A stretch of DNA of 64,000 nt from Pyrrhoderma lamaoense (GCA_002794735.1 NBAZ01000039.1:1-64000), one strand, 5' to 3'; counted from the first letter of the stretch, positions 47,364 to 59,347 are shown. Numbers and translations: made by a program. The notes: generated from the sequence alone by a model not told the origin.

Positions 47364-47720
47364 TATCCTCATGTGACTATAGTGTTGGTATAAGCTAAGT
47401 CTGCTTCCATCAAGAGTGATATATTGAATTTGGCTCACATAATTCATTTGTTTATTCATCTATGCGCGTCGATAATCCTATGAAAAATTAAGATCACAAG
47501 AAATGAGCACATAGTTCAGATATTACACACATGAGTGTTAGTGACGTTGGGCATTTTGATATCCCGATAGTATATAGTGAGTACCCATGTACGTCATATA
47601 TTTGACGCAAACCCTGCTCACTACGGGCTCATGAGAAAGAACGCACCTTATTAGAAACGAAGGATATTGCGATTTTAGCTATCTTCATCACCGTTAGATA
47701 TTCTAATTCTGGTTCCCGAT

Positions 47721-47833
47721 TCCATGAATGACTCCAATAATACTACTAATAATCTCCCCAATAAACACAATACACAAGCAAAGAACGCTTACAACACTCT
47801 AAAAGCATCAGCGATACCTTCAAATCGTCCTAG
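47721..47833 (+). pseudogene. Relic of an Asn-rich array gene
   Basis: Reads SNNTTNNLPNKHNTQAKNAY followed by NTLK, then loses the family sequence before TAG at 47831. Divergent to gene 12, as gene 11 is to gene 10, so it is probably the decayed second arm of an older divergent pair. Its 3' flank (47960-48070) still matches the flanks of genes 11 and 14. Confidence 0.65.
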
Positions 47834-48700
47834 AGCTGTAACACCTCGTCAAACGACTCATATTTAATTCAAATTCATGTATTCTTGCGATGACATTTAC
47901 TTCTACTTTTGAATGATATGACAGTGATCACTCTATTTCATAAGGATATTGAGAGAAGCCGTATAGTAGAGTAAAGATATGGTAATGTGAATTATGATTA
48001 CCATAGATATATTTTGCTCACTGACTCTCAAAGCTATCCAGTAAGATGGCACGCTGATTGTAGAAGATTACGATTCCGCTTTCAATGGATGCTCCATTTA
48101 CAAACTAACATCTACATATCTGCTATTTGTGCTCACAAAACCGTCCTTTATTTGCTTGCCTCTACGGTCATGAGGATATCACAAATAAAATGAGGATTAT
48201 AATTCCCAGACTTGCGGGCTACGCATTGAATCCCTGCATGTACGGAGACTACACAATGCAATCAATTCATCTGTCTATCCATTTCCTTTCATAATCAGAT
48301 AGAGAGTCCGGAAACATCAGTACTCCTATCAAAAAAGTGACCAAAGCTTTCTAAATACCCTTACAAAAGGTAAGGAGGCTGCGAGGAGATTAATTCTCAT
48401 CAAAGTATAAAACAGGTGTACGAGGGACGAAAACAGAAAAGACCATAGGTGCAATAAAATTTACTCTTATATCCGAATTCATAATTTTTGCCTTTTTATC
48501 TATATCAAAAGGTGAAATGACGTCAAAATGGGAAACTACTCTAATAAGCTGGTCTCCAGCAATCTAACGAGCTCATACCTGTAACGGGATGCAGTAACAA
48601 AAGCTACTTTAATGTCTTAACACTAGTGTACACAGTGGCTAATTGATCATGAACGACAGATGGTAGAGACCCTACTCTCTATACTTCGTTATGTTACACT
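47834..48700. other. 3' flank of the relic and spacer
   Basis: The first 250 bases resemble array 3' flanks. The rest shows no feature; the frame at 47987-48193 is not supported. Confidence 0.35.
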
Positions 48701-49744
48701 TCACGAGAGCTTCTTGTTATCGTGTGAAAGACACGTGAAAGACATCTTTTTATCTACGGTCTTTTCGCCCTCAATGGTTGTTTTCCCTTTAACAACAAAG
48801 CCTAAAGTCTTATAAAACTCGACCTAAGCTTCAAGTAAGCTACCCTGACCCTATGTATACGTAAGGTATCTATCCCCATTGACTTACTGGGCCGGCTTCA
48901 AGAGTCAGCCTCTTGTTTCTATCATGGTCCTCATGTGATGCCTACTTATGATTAAAATATCAATCTATCAGAATCAGTGACTCCAACACTCACCTCTTCC
49001 ATTACTTCTCTGATGAGCTTAGATCCGATTCCTCCTCGCTGGTGTGTCTTAGAGACTCCGAGAAACTGACAATGCCAAGAATCTAGTTTAATATTAGGAT
49101 CTTCAAGAGATTCATCCGTGAGCTTCCTATACTTGGGGAAGAACTTGTGCGGGACTTTAACAATCAAACAACAAAGCATGATGCAGATCCTATACCTCTT
49201 CTAGCCACCACGATGGTAGACCTGGAATTTTTTTCTTAGCTTTCTCTGCAAATCTGTTGAACGCCGCCATCTGTTCTTCATTAGCAATACTGACACATCA
49301 TATCAATTTATATCCCATGCTCAGGATCAAAAGGCGACTCACGACCCTAGCCATTCTTCTCCTGGTCCAAACCAGACCGCCGACCCTATCACAACCGATT
49401 TCTGTGTTTCCGCCACATATACCTTACCTCCAGAGAGTCCACTTTCTAATATCCATCGATGATAGCAAGGCATTAACTCCATCTGACCACAGAAGAAGCT
49501 CTTTTCTGAAATCGATTCAAATCAGTAATGACTTTTAAGAAATTCATACAAAGAAGCTACCTCCCAGGGGATAATCATTGTACCCAAATGCATCATTCAT
49601 GCAGTTTATTGTTGCGGTTATATCCGCCTCTATTATGAGAAGCTTCAGAGAATTATTTTTAAAATAGGAAGGGAGCAACAAACCTGAAGCAGTCTTTTCA
49701 AGGCGGCGTATGATTATAGTATACGGCTCTTCTTGTATGTTCAT
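48701..49744 (-). CDS. GNAT-family N-acetyltransferase
   Basis: Minus strand, start MNIQEEPYTIIIRRLEKTAS at 49744, stop TGA ending at 48701, with about six introns. Seen: an acceptor-side domain with ATINCMNDAFGYNDYP and VVIGSAVWFGPGEEW, then LDSWHCQFLGVSKTHQRGGI followed by GSKLI, which contains the acetyl-CoA-binding R/QxxGxG/A motif (QRGGIG), then LTLEAGP spliced to VEFYKTLGFVVKG. Known: GNAT enzymes transfer acetyl from acetyl-CoA to an amine. Fungal members with this layout often look like polyamine or antibiotic acetyltransferases, but the substrate cannot be read. Odd: the splice after WWLEE (49195-49196, CC) is out of phase by one base; an extra G on the coding strand would join it to VPHKFFPKYRK. 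An upstream in-frame ATG at 49825 exists. Confidence 0.8.
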
Positions 49745-50620
49745 CTCAGAAATGGGTAACAGGGTACAAAAGCTAGTATGTAGTATAAACTGAACAATCA
49801 ACGAAGAAAGATATATCGAGCCCATCTTTTATATACATGACTGCGGCTTCTTGCTTGATCTAGTATACAAGTATACGGTATATGATTAGAATATCGGCCG
49901 AATCATATTGCGCTTTAATTCCCATGATACGAACGGAAATACAAATACATACTCTTCTTCTTAATTTGAAGGTATATCCGCTATTGATCATAACGATAAA
50001 AGCTTCATTTTTGTACTTCTTATCAGTTTGTTCCGTGTGTATCGGTCATTTTTAAGCTTTAAACAAGTAAAAGACTGAATATAATATAGCACAACTTGAA
50101 AGATTCTCCTATCGTTTACCCATATGTCTTCTGATATTCCAACCATATAAGCAGAAAGCTTAGATGCTATCCATATAGCTTATTCACTCTTGCTTAAGTA
50201 CATGACTCTTAACAGTATTTAAAGATCTACTACAAATAACTTGAATAGAGGACTTTGGTCTAATCTAAAAGCATGTACTTCAAGCACATAAGTCTTATTA
50301 TCTGGGGGTCCTGTCTTCGATATTTTGCACTCATAAACCAGCAGGTTAGATCCATCTAGGACTTGATATATTCGCCCCTTTGACTTTTACACTTCACTAT
50401 ATAGAGAAGTATAGATAGAGTATCACGCTCAGAGAGGCATCAAGATTGTGGTTTTTCCTACTTACGTATGTCTTTCCGTCTTTTGTGAATATGCTGTAAT
50501 GATAGATGTGAGTCAATCGTTTTAATCATCTCACGTAAGCGTAATTAACATTAAAATATCATACCTGATGGAAGTAACCCCAGCTTGTGCGAGCCCGATA
50601 GTCACATAAGGAATAAAATA
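49745..50620. other. Spacer between acetyltransferase and gene 14
   Basis: Divergent promoters are expected here. No gene supported. Confidence 0.4.
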
Positions 50621-50654
50621 GGAAATTTCCGCGGCTCCAAGGAAGTATAAAATA
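50621..50654 (+). promoter_or_regulatory. Upstream element and TATA box of gene 14
   Basis: GGAAATTTCCGCGG at 50621-50634, 11 bases before TATAAAATA at 50646-50654, with the ATG 86 bases further. Spacing equals that of gene 11. GTCACAT further upstream is shared too. Confidence 0.57.
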
Positions 50655-50740
50655 CCCGAATTTCTTCACGGAAGGATATATTCTTGACAGTATCCTTCTG
50701 ATATAACAACGCATACTCAAATCGACGATAAGCCGTTGCA

Positions 50741-51034
50741 ATGGCAAACACTGGAGGTTTTTCCTTCGTCTTATACACTGCAAGTAGTGTAACACATGTT
50801 GGCGATACGACTGTCACAAATAATGCCATCTCACTAATTGCAACCGTGAACGATGACTCTTCTTCTTCTAGTACCCTTACAAACGCAATTAACACCAATT
50901 CTAAAAATAATACGAAAAGTAATGATAAAAACCTCGTGAACAATAACAAAACGAAAGCAAAGAATGCTTACAATACTGGAATCAACACTGGCGATGATTC
51001 TGGAAGCGTCAACGGGAGCATCAAAGCTTCCTAG
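50741..51034 (+). CDS. Small Asn-rich protein 14 (97 aa, array family, long Asn type)
   Basis: Single exon, 97 residues. N-terminal half MANTGGFSFVLYTASSVTHV and a Ser-rich loop are unlike genes 11 and 12; the second half NSKNNTKSND, NLVNNNKTKAKNAYNTGINT, GDDSGSVNGSIKAS is clearly the same module. So within this subgroup the N-terminus varies and the C-terminus is kept. The 3' flank is interrupted by an LTR-like element at 51133. No signal peptide; function unknown. Confidence 0.74.
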   Translation: MANTGGFSFVLYTASSVTHVGDTTVTNNAISLIATVNDDSSSSSTLTNAINTNSKNNTKSNDKNLVNNNKTKAKNAYNTGINTGDDSGSVNGSIKAS

Positions 51035-51132
51035 TTCTAAATTACTTCTCCGGTATGCTCCAAATCATATTCCAGCTTATACACACTTAAAATAGTAGCT
51101 CCTTCAAATGATTATAACAGTAACTAACCCAT

Positions 51133-51871
51133 TGAAAACTAAACTTTTGGTCAGATTTTGACCTTGGTGTCGTATTTAGTGGCGAGAACGTGGGGTTTAG
51201 AGTCTGCCTACACCAGACACGATGCTCAGGCTAAGATTTGGGGGATAAAGAGTGAGATACTCGACCTCGGCCGTCCGGCCGAGATCTCGGTCGGACCGTA
51301 GAGACTGATAGAGACCTTGAGGCAAGCTGAGACTTCACAGACCAGTAAAAGTAGTAGAAACGTATAGAACAGAGCCCCGACCGAGGCTGTAGTTTGAGGT
51401 AAAAGTGTATGTATTTCAGTCCGCCCGGGCGACTTTGCAGTACGGTCAGAGCGTTACAAGCGCGCCCGGGCAGGCTAATAAAGCAGCAGAGAAGTAGATA
51501 AAGAGTACAGGAGACTAGTAGAGAGCTACTCGGGGGGGGGGGGTGAATAGACTGGAGTCGACTGGGGATTAACTGGGAATTAATTGATTAACTACGGCCT
51601 CAAGTCTGGAGGCTTATATAGCAAAACACGAGATAAAGGAGGAAAGCATGGTGTCCAGGTGGCTATATGCCACTGGACGAAGGGTTTAAGCTATCAGAAA
51701 CGAGAGGGTCGTATAAACGAACCCTACCCTCGAGTAAGAGTAGAAAGTGATGCTAAATAGTAAGAGAAATGAATGAGGCGCGCGGCCGAGTAGTAGCAAT
51801 GGACTTCTCGGCGAGTTAGAAAGTGCATTATAAATGCACTACGACCGGCCAAACACTTAGCTGGTCCTACA
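51133..51871 (+). mobile_element. Solo LTR-like element with 4-base target duplication
   Basis: 739 bases, TG...CA ends, flanked by CCAT at 51129-51132 and 51872-51875. It lies in the 3' flank of gene 14; the flank resumes at 51876 with ATATTGATATTGAA as downstream of gene 11. Internal features: CCGGCC-rich palindromic stretch near 51270, a poly-G run at 51532-51542 and TATATAG near 51615. No coding sequence. Confidence 0.85.
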
Positions 51872-51875
51872 CCAT

Positions 51876-53735
51876 ACAATATTGATATTGAATCGTGCTA
51901 GATTATAACTTTGATTCAGAGTACTGTGAGTTATAAGTTTAGAAGTATATGTTGCTCACTAACCCTTGAGTCTATTCAGTATGGCGTCACGTTCAGTTGT
52001 AGAAGGCCTAGTTAGATCTATAAATCGCTCACAAAATGTCGCATATGTATCTTAAACCGTTGTTTAATGACTAATGGATGCACTTGAACCGATGTAACAA
52101 GCCCGAAGTTTTGGCAATCTTAAAATTAACAGTGTCGGAAAGTCTACTTCACACATCCCTAGAAGTCTGGCTGTGTTGCTTTATGAGTACATAAGTGCAG
52201 GACTCAGAGCAAGAGATTGAAAAACAACCTTCATGATAGCGACTTAAGCGAAAGTTTGTTTGAGAGTAACTGAGATTCCTCTCTTCATAGTGTATCTTCT
52301 TGTCAGATGTATCCTTGACCTGTACTATCTCCAAGTCTGCTTATCCCTTGATATTCCATCAATTATAGTACTCGTACAAGATTAAGGCCTCTACACATAC
52401 CTAAATACCCAAATGGTGAGGATGGAAAAATGAAAGGAAATAAGAATAGGTCATTTATATGCAGTTCTCCAAGCCATGAGTATGTCCGACTTGATATTAA
52501 GCATACACAAACCATAGTTGACAGGGAAGAGTAGATATTATTTCTTGATAAGTATGCTGCCCGTAGCTTGTTGTTCAAGTAAGCTTTTTTAACTCTTAGC
52601 TATCAATGTAACATCAATTTCTACATTGATGACCAGAAGGAACCAAAGGTAGTGTGTATGAATGATCCCACTAGTTTTTGATAGGGTATCACTTTGGCCC
52701 GTATACCATCTTAAACCTTCACCAGTGGTTAGTATTTTGTCGGGTACACAAGGAGATCTGGACCGATAATAGGGACATGCCAATCGCTTTTTTGTGCTGA
52801 ACGTATTAGTAAATTGGCTCTTATATAATTGGACATGTATCTTAATAAGCATCTACTTGCCCGTGTCTGGTATCTCGAGTAAAGCGGAGACCTAGCCAGT
52901 AGTTGTACTTCATCTTCCATGTATATTTTTTCTGCTGATTCATTAAAACTACATGTATGTAATATGTCGAGACGCCCCATCATAAGAAGTCATACAGTCG
53001 GATTCAGTGGATATTTTGTCTTGAATTTGACCTTTGTGTATCTAACACCTTTGTACGATGATATTTGTTAGCGAAAGCTAATCTCAACCTATTGACAATA
53101 AGTCCCAGAATTATAGCATTGTTTATTCCGACTTTCTTTAATGGAAGCTTACTTTGAACACTTCCCACGTTCCCAGGAGTTAGAAAGTGTTAATTGATGA
53201 GCATAAAACCTTGAGCATCAACTCAAGATCAAAGACGAAGAATTACTGAAGACAGCACGAATAAGAACGTCACAGACTATGCCTATGATGAACAAGAAGC
53301 TTTTAATAAAAAGTTCAACTAGTCTCGCTAAGATAGTACGCAAGATAGGTGAGAAATTTAAAACTTTTCCCTGACCTGATTAATTATATGGCTCTATTTA
53401 CTCCTCGTTCCCATAAATACTAGCTTTCGTGGACAAGATAAAGCATTCCACAACTTCCTAATGGTGAGAGGAGGAAAGCCAGGATGAAAAGGTAGGTCTT
53501 TTTGTTTGGAATATTCCGAATTTTTATGAATAAAGTTTGATAGTACGTCAACGCAGTTTATCGAAGATAAGGAAGAACGAGTATCGTATTTTTGGAATGA
53601 ACCTCTCTCGGGATATGTTCTTAAAACAGGTGAGCTTCTACCGTTATCAGCCATCAATGTTACTTCAGTCTTTATATTTCTTTCAGAATTCAGTAAATTT
53701 ATACATAATCTTCCTTCTGGACAATCCTACCAGTA
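51876..53735. other. Flank remnant and 1.7 kb without supported genes
   Basis: To about 52060 this is the continuation of gene 14's 3' flank. After that, minus-strand open frames at 52363-52578, 52589-52852 and 53394-53657 may be remains of a gene (some hydrophobic and Pro-rich pieces), but I recognise no family. Confidence 0.4.
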
Positions 53736-55978
53736 TCACCATGCAAATTGCTCACTGTGCAGATACACCTCAGTAGCCCGAGAAAACCCATCAATAATAT
53801 CAAGTTGTGCATCTGCGACTGCATTTCGTACGTCAAATGTGAGTGAACTTGGTCCACAAGCTATATCAACAATGAGAAACTACATCAGACCAAGAGTGTA
53901 TGTGAGATGTGAACTCACTAGCTACTGCAAGGGTACCGCATTCTACAGCTCGTATACCATCCGCCAAGTATGTTGCAACATGAGGCCTGCCAAACTGGAT
54001 AGCTAGTCCCGTCTCTATTAAGCTTTCCGGTAGCTTGCCCTTTTCATCAGAGATACTAGTGTAATGTATGGAAATCCGGATACGACCAGGAAGTAGATCC
54101 TGAGCTGCTCGCAGATCCTCTGCAATAAGAGGAACTAGTTCTAGAATAGCAGTATGTCAAAGAGGAGGTATTGCAGGTAAGATGAACACTAACCAGGAGT
54201 ACGAACAGACCAGAGGAAATCAATGAATTGACAATTTGAACGGTTCTCGAAGACAGAAACGACAAGATCTTTGAACAAGGGGTACGTGAATGTACATCCG
54301 ATACCTCCACCGACAAGCAGAACTCGATCATAATTGTTTAATGTGATATCTGGTCCTAGTGATAACTTGTTAATCAATTAATTGTGCAAATAGGGTGTTC
54401 TGACGACATACCTCCATACGGACCATCAAGCAATACAGGCGTGGATCGATCTAGTAACGTACTTAACGTTTCCGTCATGCCTGTCCCTTTTCTGATATAT
54501 ATCTCCATTTCATTCGTACTCGCTTCATGGCTACAGATAGACGTGATAGTGAAGGGGTGGCTCTGTGAAGGTCGATGGCGGATGAAATTGAGGAAGAAGT
54601 GCTGTCCAGGTTTCCACTTTACTCGCGTCGTCACAGTAAGCTTCAGAATATCTTCAGAGATCGCTGTCACTCGGCCACGTGAGATGTGTAACCCATTACT
54701 CCAGAAGATGAGCAAGAAACGTGCAAAGACAGAAAATCCGTAAACAGCAATGCTAGGGAATGATTAGAAGCTTGATAACTACAGAGTGTTACTTAGAACT
54801 TAGAAAGACTCACGTTGCATATAGATAATCCCACGATCCAAGTAATTTATTGCAGTGCATGAAGAAAAAGGCGAAAAACAAGGCAGCAGAAATCAGATGA
54901 AGAGCTATCTAGAGTTTAGTTCATCTTTGTATGCTAGATAAATGCGTATAGCCGCCTCACATTTGAACGTTTCGTAGAAACGGTTCCTATGTATGACACT
55001 GAGAGATAGATCTCAGGGGAAAATAGGTTATGCGGCTCACCTTAACGGAGAAACGCTTGCCCAGCATAACCAGGCAAGGGTGATAAGCATCGCAGTTCCA
55101 GTCCAATAGTATACCTTTCCAACTTTCCAGCTCCAAGCTAACTGAGTAAGCCCCCTGTATCCGCTTTTACCTCACGAAGCCCAGCGATAAGAAAGGGAAA
55201 AGTGTGTATAAGAGATAAACCACTGAGAAGCAAAGATTTTGCATGAACGTTTGAAGGATTAGGTAGCGCGGTATATGATCCGGGACGTACTGAATAATTG
55301 AGAGAGCCATTGGTGGAATACTTGAAGCTTTTCATGAGAAACACCAACAATGAAAGCTACTATGTTGCGTTTAGCTCCAAATGCACTTGACATCATCTCT
55401 ATGTGAGAGCTTCAAAAAGTATGACAGAGGAGCCCTTACAGTATAAAAGGGAATAACCCTAAAGCGAAAAATCCAGCTCGAATGGCAAGAGGGGGACTGC
55501 CTACATTCCAACGACTACGATAATACGGGGTCTGAGCAAACGACCAGACTAATACGAGGTTAGAAAGTAAGAGATATGAAATAGAAAACGACATACCGAG
55601 AAGTATTGCACTGAGTGCAAGTATCAGTAGACCTGAGCCTAAAACAGGATACTGAACGCCATGTATGCGTTGTTGTCGTGAAGAAAAAAATCGATTAGTA
55701 GCGACAAGTCGGCGAAAACGTTTCGTTAAGGACGCAGAATTTCTTATACGCGAATTTAGTACTAACGTTGCTGCTTTGAGATGCTGAGAAATGTACAGGT
55801 TTAACTTATCCAATTTATATAGTGCATTAAACAATCCAAAAAGACCGATGATGATGGATAGTAGGATGACTACAGCTTTTGCATACTTCGGTGACTTTTC
55901 GTATGGATCATGCAGCAGCTCTGCCGTCTCAGAGTCTGTAAGGCTTGATGTATCATGGCGCCTGATCAAGACGTCCAT
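53736..55978 (-). CDS. Ferric/cupric reductase, transmembrane (FRE/NOX family)
   Basis: Start MDVLIRRHDTSSLTDSETAE at 55978, stop TGA ending at 53736, many short introns. Seen: several membrane segments (VVILLSIIIGLFGLFNAL; SGLLILALSAILLGM), heme-ligand context GVSHEKLQVFHQW and LIHTFPF, FAD-binding HPFTITS, NADPH-binding GPYGG, VLLVGGGIGCTFTYPL and the C-terminal CGPSSLTFDVRNAVADAQ. Known: these plasma-membrane flavocytochromes move electrons from NADPH through FAD and two hemes to reduce extracellular ferric or cupric ions for uptake. Odd: a run of five C at 55151-55155 (G on the coding strand) is one base short for LREVKADTG to continue into GLTQLAWSWK, and the splice after HQWLSQLF is also out of phase by one. 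All catalytic parts are present, so a base-call problem is as likely as decay. Confidence 0.82.
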
Positions 55979-56296
55979 CCTGCACCAACTTTTCTGCAGT
56001 ATACTAGTGTACAAGGAAACCGATAATAACGAGAAGGGTACATGGAGAACATATTTGTACGCAGCAACTGCGACGGGTGGAAATCCGAAAGCCAAGAAAT
56101 ATTTTTTAGTACTTATTATTACAATCAAAATTACGTAATATCGTAAGTGCTCTTGGCCATAAACTCCACCGACTTCCTCCGAATTTCATACATGGCAAGT
56201 TTTTTGTATTGATATGTATCGATGATGAAGTACATGTACATGTACATTAATATTTACTAATGTCTATCGAGTCCTAATTCTCTCTGAACCAATCTT
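55979..56296. other. Spacer upstream of the reductase
   Basis: Contains a short ACATGTACATGTACAT palindromic run near 56230-56246; no gene. Confidence 0.4.
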
Positions 56297-58601
56297 TCAA
56301 CCACCGACATGGGTACCATTCTCTGTAACACACTGATACCAAACGGCACACGGTGGGTATATACCATCGGGCTCGTTACCCGCATCTTTCAAAAGAAGAG
56401 CAACTACACCATGAGGAGGAACAGAAGTAGCTGTGAAGTTCCTTATCGCAGTTCCATTGTCTGTATGTGTCCAAAGGTCCTAAAGAAAGCCGTAAATAAA
56501 CTTCTACGTCTGTTTCTCAGCTTCATACTCACCCGAACAGAATACTGACGTCCTGCACGAATCCATGGTGATTCGGTAAGGTTGAAAAACATATCCGCAG
56601 AATTATCAAGCGTATTAAGCTATTGATAATATAGTATCAGAAACCGCCGGCCTTCATCGTAATACACTTACCAGCATAATAACAGTTCCATTCTGAGAAG
56701 GACCACTCCAATAACTCGCTGGGTGCAATGGTCACTTGTCCAATCGGGCTATGTGAAAGCGGTTAATAGACCAAAGAGCCATGATAAGTATATGAAGAAA
56801 GTAAGCCCTACATTGACACCCCACCTGAAAGGGGAAATACTAGATCCAACAACTGAATCCTGACTAATCGCAATAATTTCTTCATTCTTAAGAATATCAA
56901 GGTCAGACTCTTTGATCGCGGACAGCTAATAATCTTCTGATCAGGGAGTGTTTTTTTTTTGAATTTTATTTTATGTTGGCATACGTTAGTTCCAATGATA
57001 AGTGGGGATTTCATGAGTGCCCAAGCTGTGAAGTGCGTTTTTGCCTCATCTACAGTCAGATCACCATTCCCGCTTGATTGAAAGTGAGATAAGACCTTAG
57101 AACTTAGAGAAGGATCATACATTTCAAGCTGGTATAGCGTTAGTAATGTCCAAGTGTGTAAAATCATCTGAACTTACCATATCCATGTCGTTATGTCCAT
57201 AAAATCCCGTACTTGAAGTAATGAACGAATTACTATAGTAAAGGGATGAATCACGCACTGAATACGTCAGACAGTTCTGGATGATCTTACAAGTTTATTA
57301 TGGATGCGATAGATGGCCAGTTGGCACCTATATCATCTGTTGTTCTCCAACTCTGTCCGTATTGTTTACCCCATAACCATACTTGGCTCTGAGATACATG
57401 ACCATTAGTTACGGAGTACTGGGACATTAGTGACACTCATACCCAACCCCATTCACAAAGAGAAAAAATAATAGGTGGCTTCCCGGAAGACTTTGCCAAG
57501 TCCGCTATCGCGTCAGCCATGCGAGCATATTCTTGATTAAAATATTTTAAGACACAAAATCACAACAGATGAGCCAAAATACGTACTTCCCATTGTGTTT
57601 TCGCGAAGAATATCATCAAAAGGGACTAAGAATTGTGATAATCAGACACTGCAGATGCAACAATGTATGCGTGAATGATTACTATAGCAGTTATCAAATC
57701 TAGCTGACAGTTAGGCTATACGAGTAAAGAATCGAGAAATCAAAAACATACTTTAGGTAGTCAAATCCCCAATCATGGAAAGTTTTTGCATCTCTCGCCT
57801 CATTTTGGAACGAACCGGGATACCCAGCACAGTGAACCAACCTGAATCACCATACTAGAGTAATCTTTAAGACCTAAACAAATGATGGATAGTAGCTACA
57901 TACTATTCCTGCATTACTGAAGTCTGGTATGTTAATATTTTGATAATCATATATCAATGGGATGACGTACAAGCCTAGAGCATGGATTTGATCTGTTAGA
58001 TTTTTCATTCCCGAACTGAACCTAGTTTGGTCTTCATTCATGATAGAAATCGTATCTTAAGAACGAGTGATAAGGCTCTAACTTGGAACATACCTGGTAC
58101 GAGATCACCAGAGGAACTCCTATTTTTCTCAGCCAGCAATCATCGATGTTGACATGTGTATATCCGGCATCCTTTTGTAACCAACGTTGAATTAATCCGT
58201 ATTCTGGCACATACAGAACGAAGTGAAACATATTTCCCAATTAGAGGAACGAACCTTGAGCCCTAGAGATACCATCAAGTTTGCAGTATCAATAATAAGG
58301 TCTTCATCAATATTACACTATATTTCATTCAGGTACCTGCATTAATATCTTATTCGATGGACGTACTTGGTAAGCATTCCAAGCTATGCATATACATGCA
58401 AACACTGTATTAGCAGTAGATATCTTGTTTGCTGCTAGCAACACATACTATTATAACCCATAACTGGAGTTTTGCAACTCCATCATTGAGGGCTAAACTC
58501 CTGTTGCTTATAGCCGGATGCAGAGGAAACTACATTTATGAGAGTAAGATAGTTGAGACAGCCAAGTGAGTGAACTTCACGCGTCTTCTGTTCAAGTTCA
58601 T
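56297..58601 (-). CDS. GH27 alpha-galactosidase (frame-disrupted as given)
   Basis: Minus strand, stop ends at 56297, at least ten short introns. Seen in order: GYN-TWNAYQ, DEDLIIDTANLMVSLGLK, DAGYTHVNIDDCW, FHDWGFDYLK joined across an intron to FDNCYSN (Asp nucleophile at 57693-57695), PPIIFSLCEWG, SWRTTDDIGANW (acid/base Asp), STGFYGHNDMDML, HFTAWALMKSPLIIGTN, ISPFRWGVN-PDWTSD, YWSGPSQNGTVIML, then a C-terminal beta domain ending NGTHVGG. Known: retaining enzyme that removes terminal alpha-galactose from oligosaccharides and galactomannans, usually secreted. Three one-base losses are needed to explain the frame: T run 58470-58473, CC 58133-58134 and GGG 56721-56723, each in a run of equal bases. 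The signal peptide region is unclear; MNLNRRRVKFTHLAVSTILL from 58601 is a candidate. Both catalytic Asp are kept. Confidence 0.75.
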
Positions 58602-59347
58602 ATACATGGCTTTGGGGTTACCAGAAAAAAGTCAAAGAAACACACGAAAAAAATATGCTTGAGTCAAACTCAGTTTATATATCTCTGCGGAGGAGCCGGG
58701 CCCAAGTGCGGCTACGCTGGCACGAGAATAGCCTCGAAGAAGCGAAGAGGAATCAAGGAGGCGCATGATCGCAAGCTCAATTCGACACTTTCTCTGTCTC
58801 GTGACAACCTCAGTTGACCTTCTTTCTCAGTTGCGTATTGTGTAATGGCTTGCAACCTCAGTGAACCTGAATTCTTGACGTCTTGTATCTTTGGTCTTCC
58901 TAGTACGAGGACAAACAACGGAGGAATATAAAACGTCTGGGGAGTTTCTTAAGCAATATGCGTGCAGAGAGACCTTCAAGGTGAACCATCAAAAGATGGT
59001 GATATATTCAACATGGAACATGGACATGGTATTGCTTCCTATACTTTGCAATATGAATATCATTGAAAATGGAAGCTTCATAGTTATCAAACGTCATGTG
59101 ATATACATAATCCCAATTTGTGAGTTACTTAACACCTAACAAACTAAAACTTTCCGTTGCACAAATCGCAATACTTACAGAATCTAAGTTAATTTTTAGT
59201 GATTCATGTATTTTGGTACAGATAAGTATCATAATAGTCAGTACTTAAAAAGAAAATAGTGGTTTATGTTACTAATATTGCCTACGGTATCTAAAAATAC
59301 ATCTGACTCAAGCGAATAAAGGAAGCTCAGCTGAGTATCACTGATAT
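58602..59347. other. Spacer, nothing recognised
   Basis: About 0.75 kb. The frames at 58566-58817 and 58891-59139 have no domain. Confidence 0.35.

Noticed and set aside
48780..48840. In-frame TAG before VEFYKTLGF in the acetyltransferase
   Set aside because: It lies at the end of an intron (CTTAG acceptor) that joins LTLEAGP to VEFYKTLGF in frame.
16566..51100. The repeated units as a CRISPR-like or satellite array
   Set aside because: Units are hundreds to thousands of bases long, in both orientations, irregularly spaced and contain spliced genes; there are no uniform short repeats with spacers.
52363..53657. Possible transposase or F-box relic
   Set aside because: A few hydrophobic and Pro-rich pieces look alike between 52.4 and 53.5 kb, but no catalytic motif or terminal repeat could be found.
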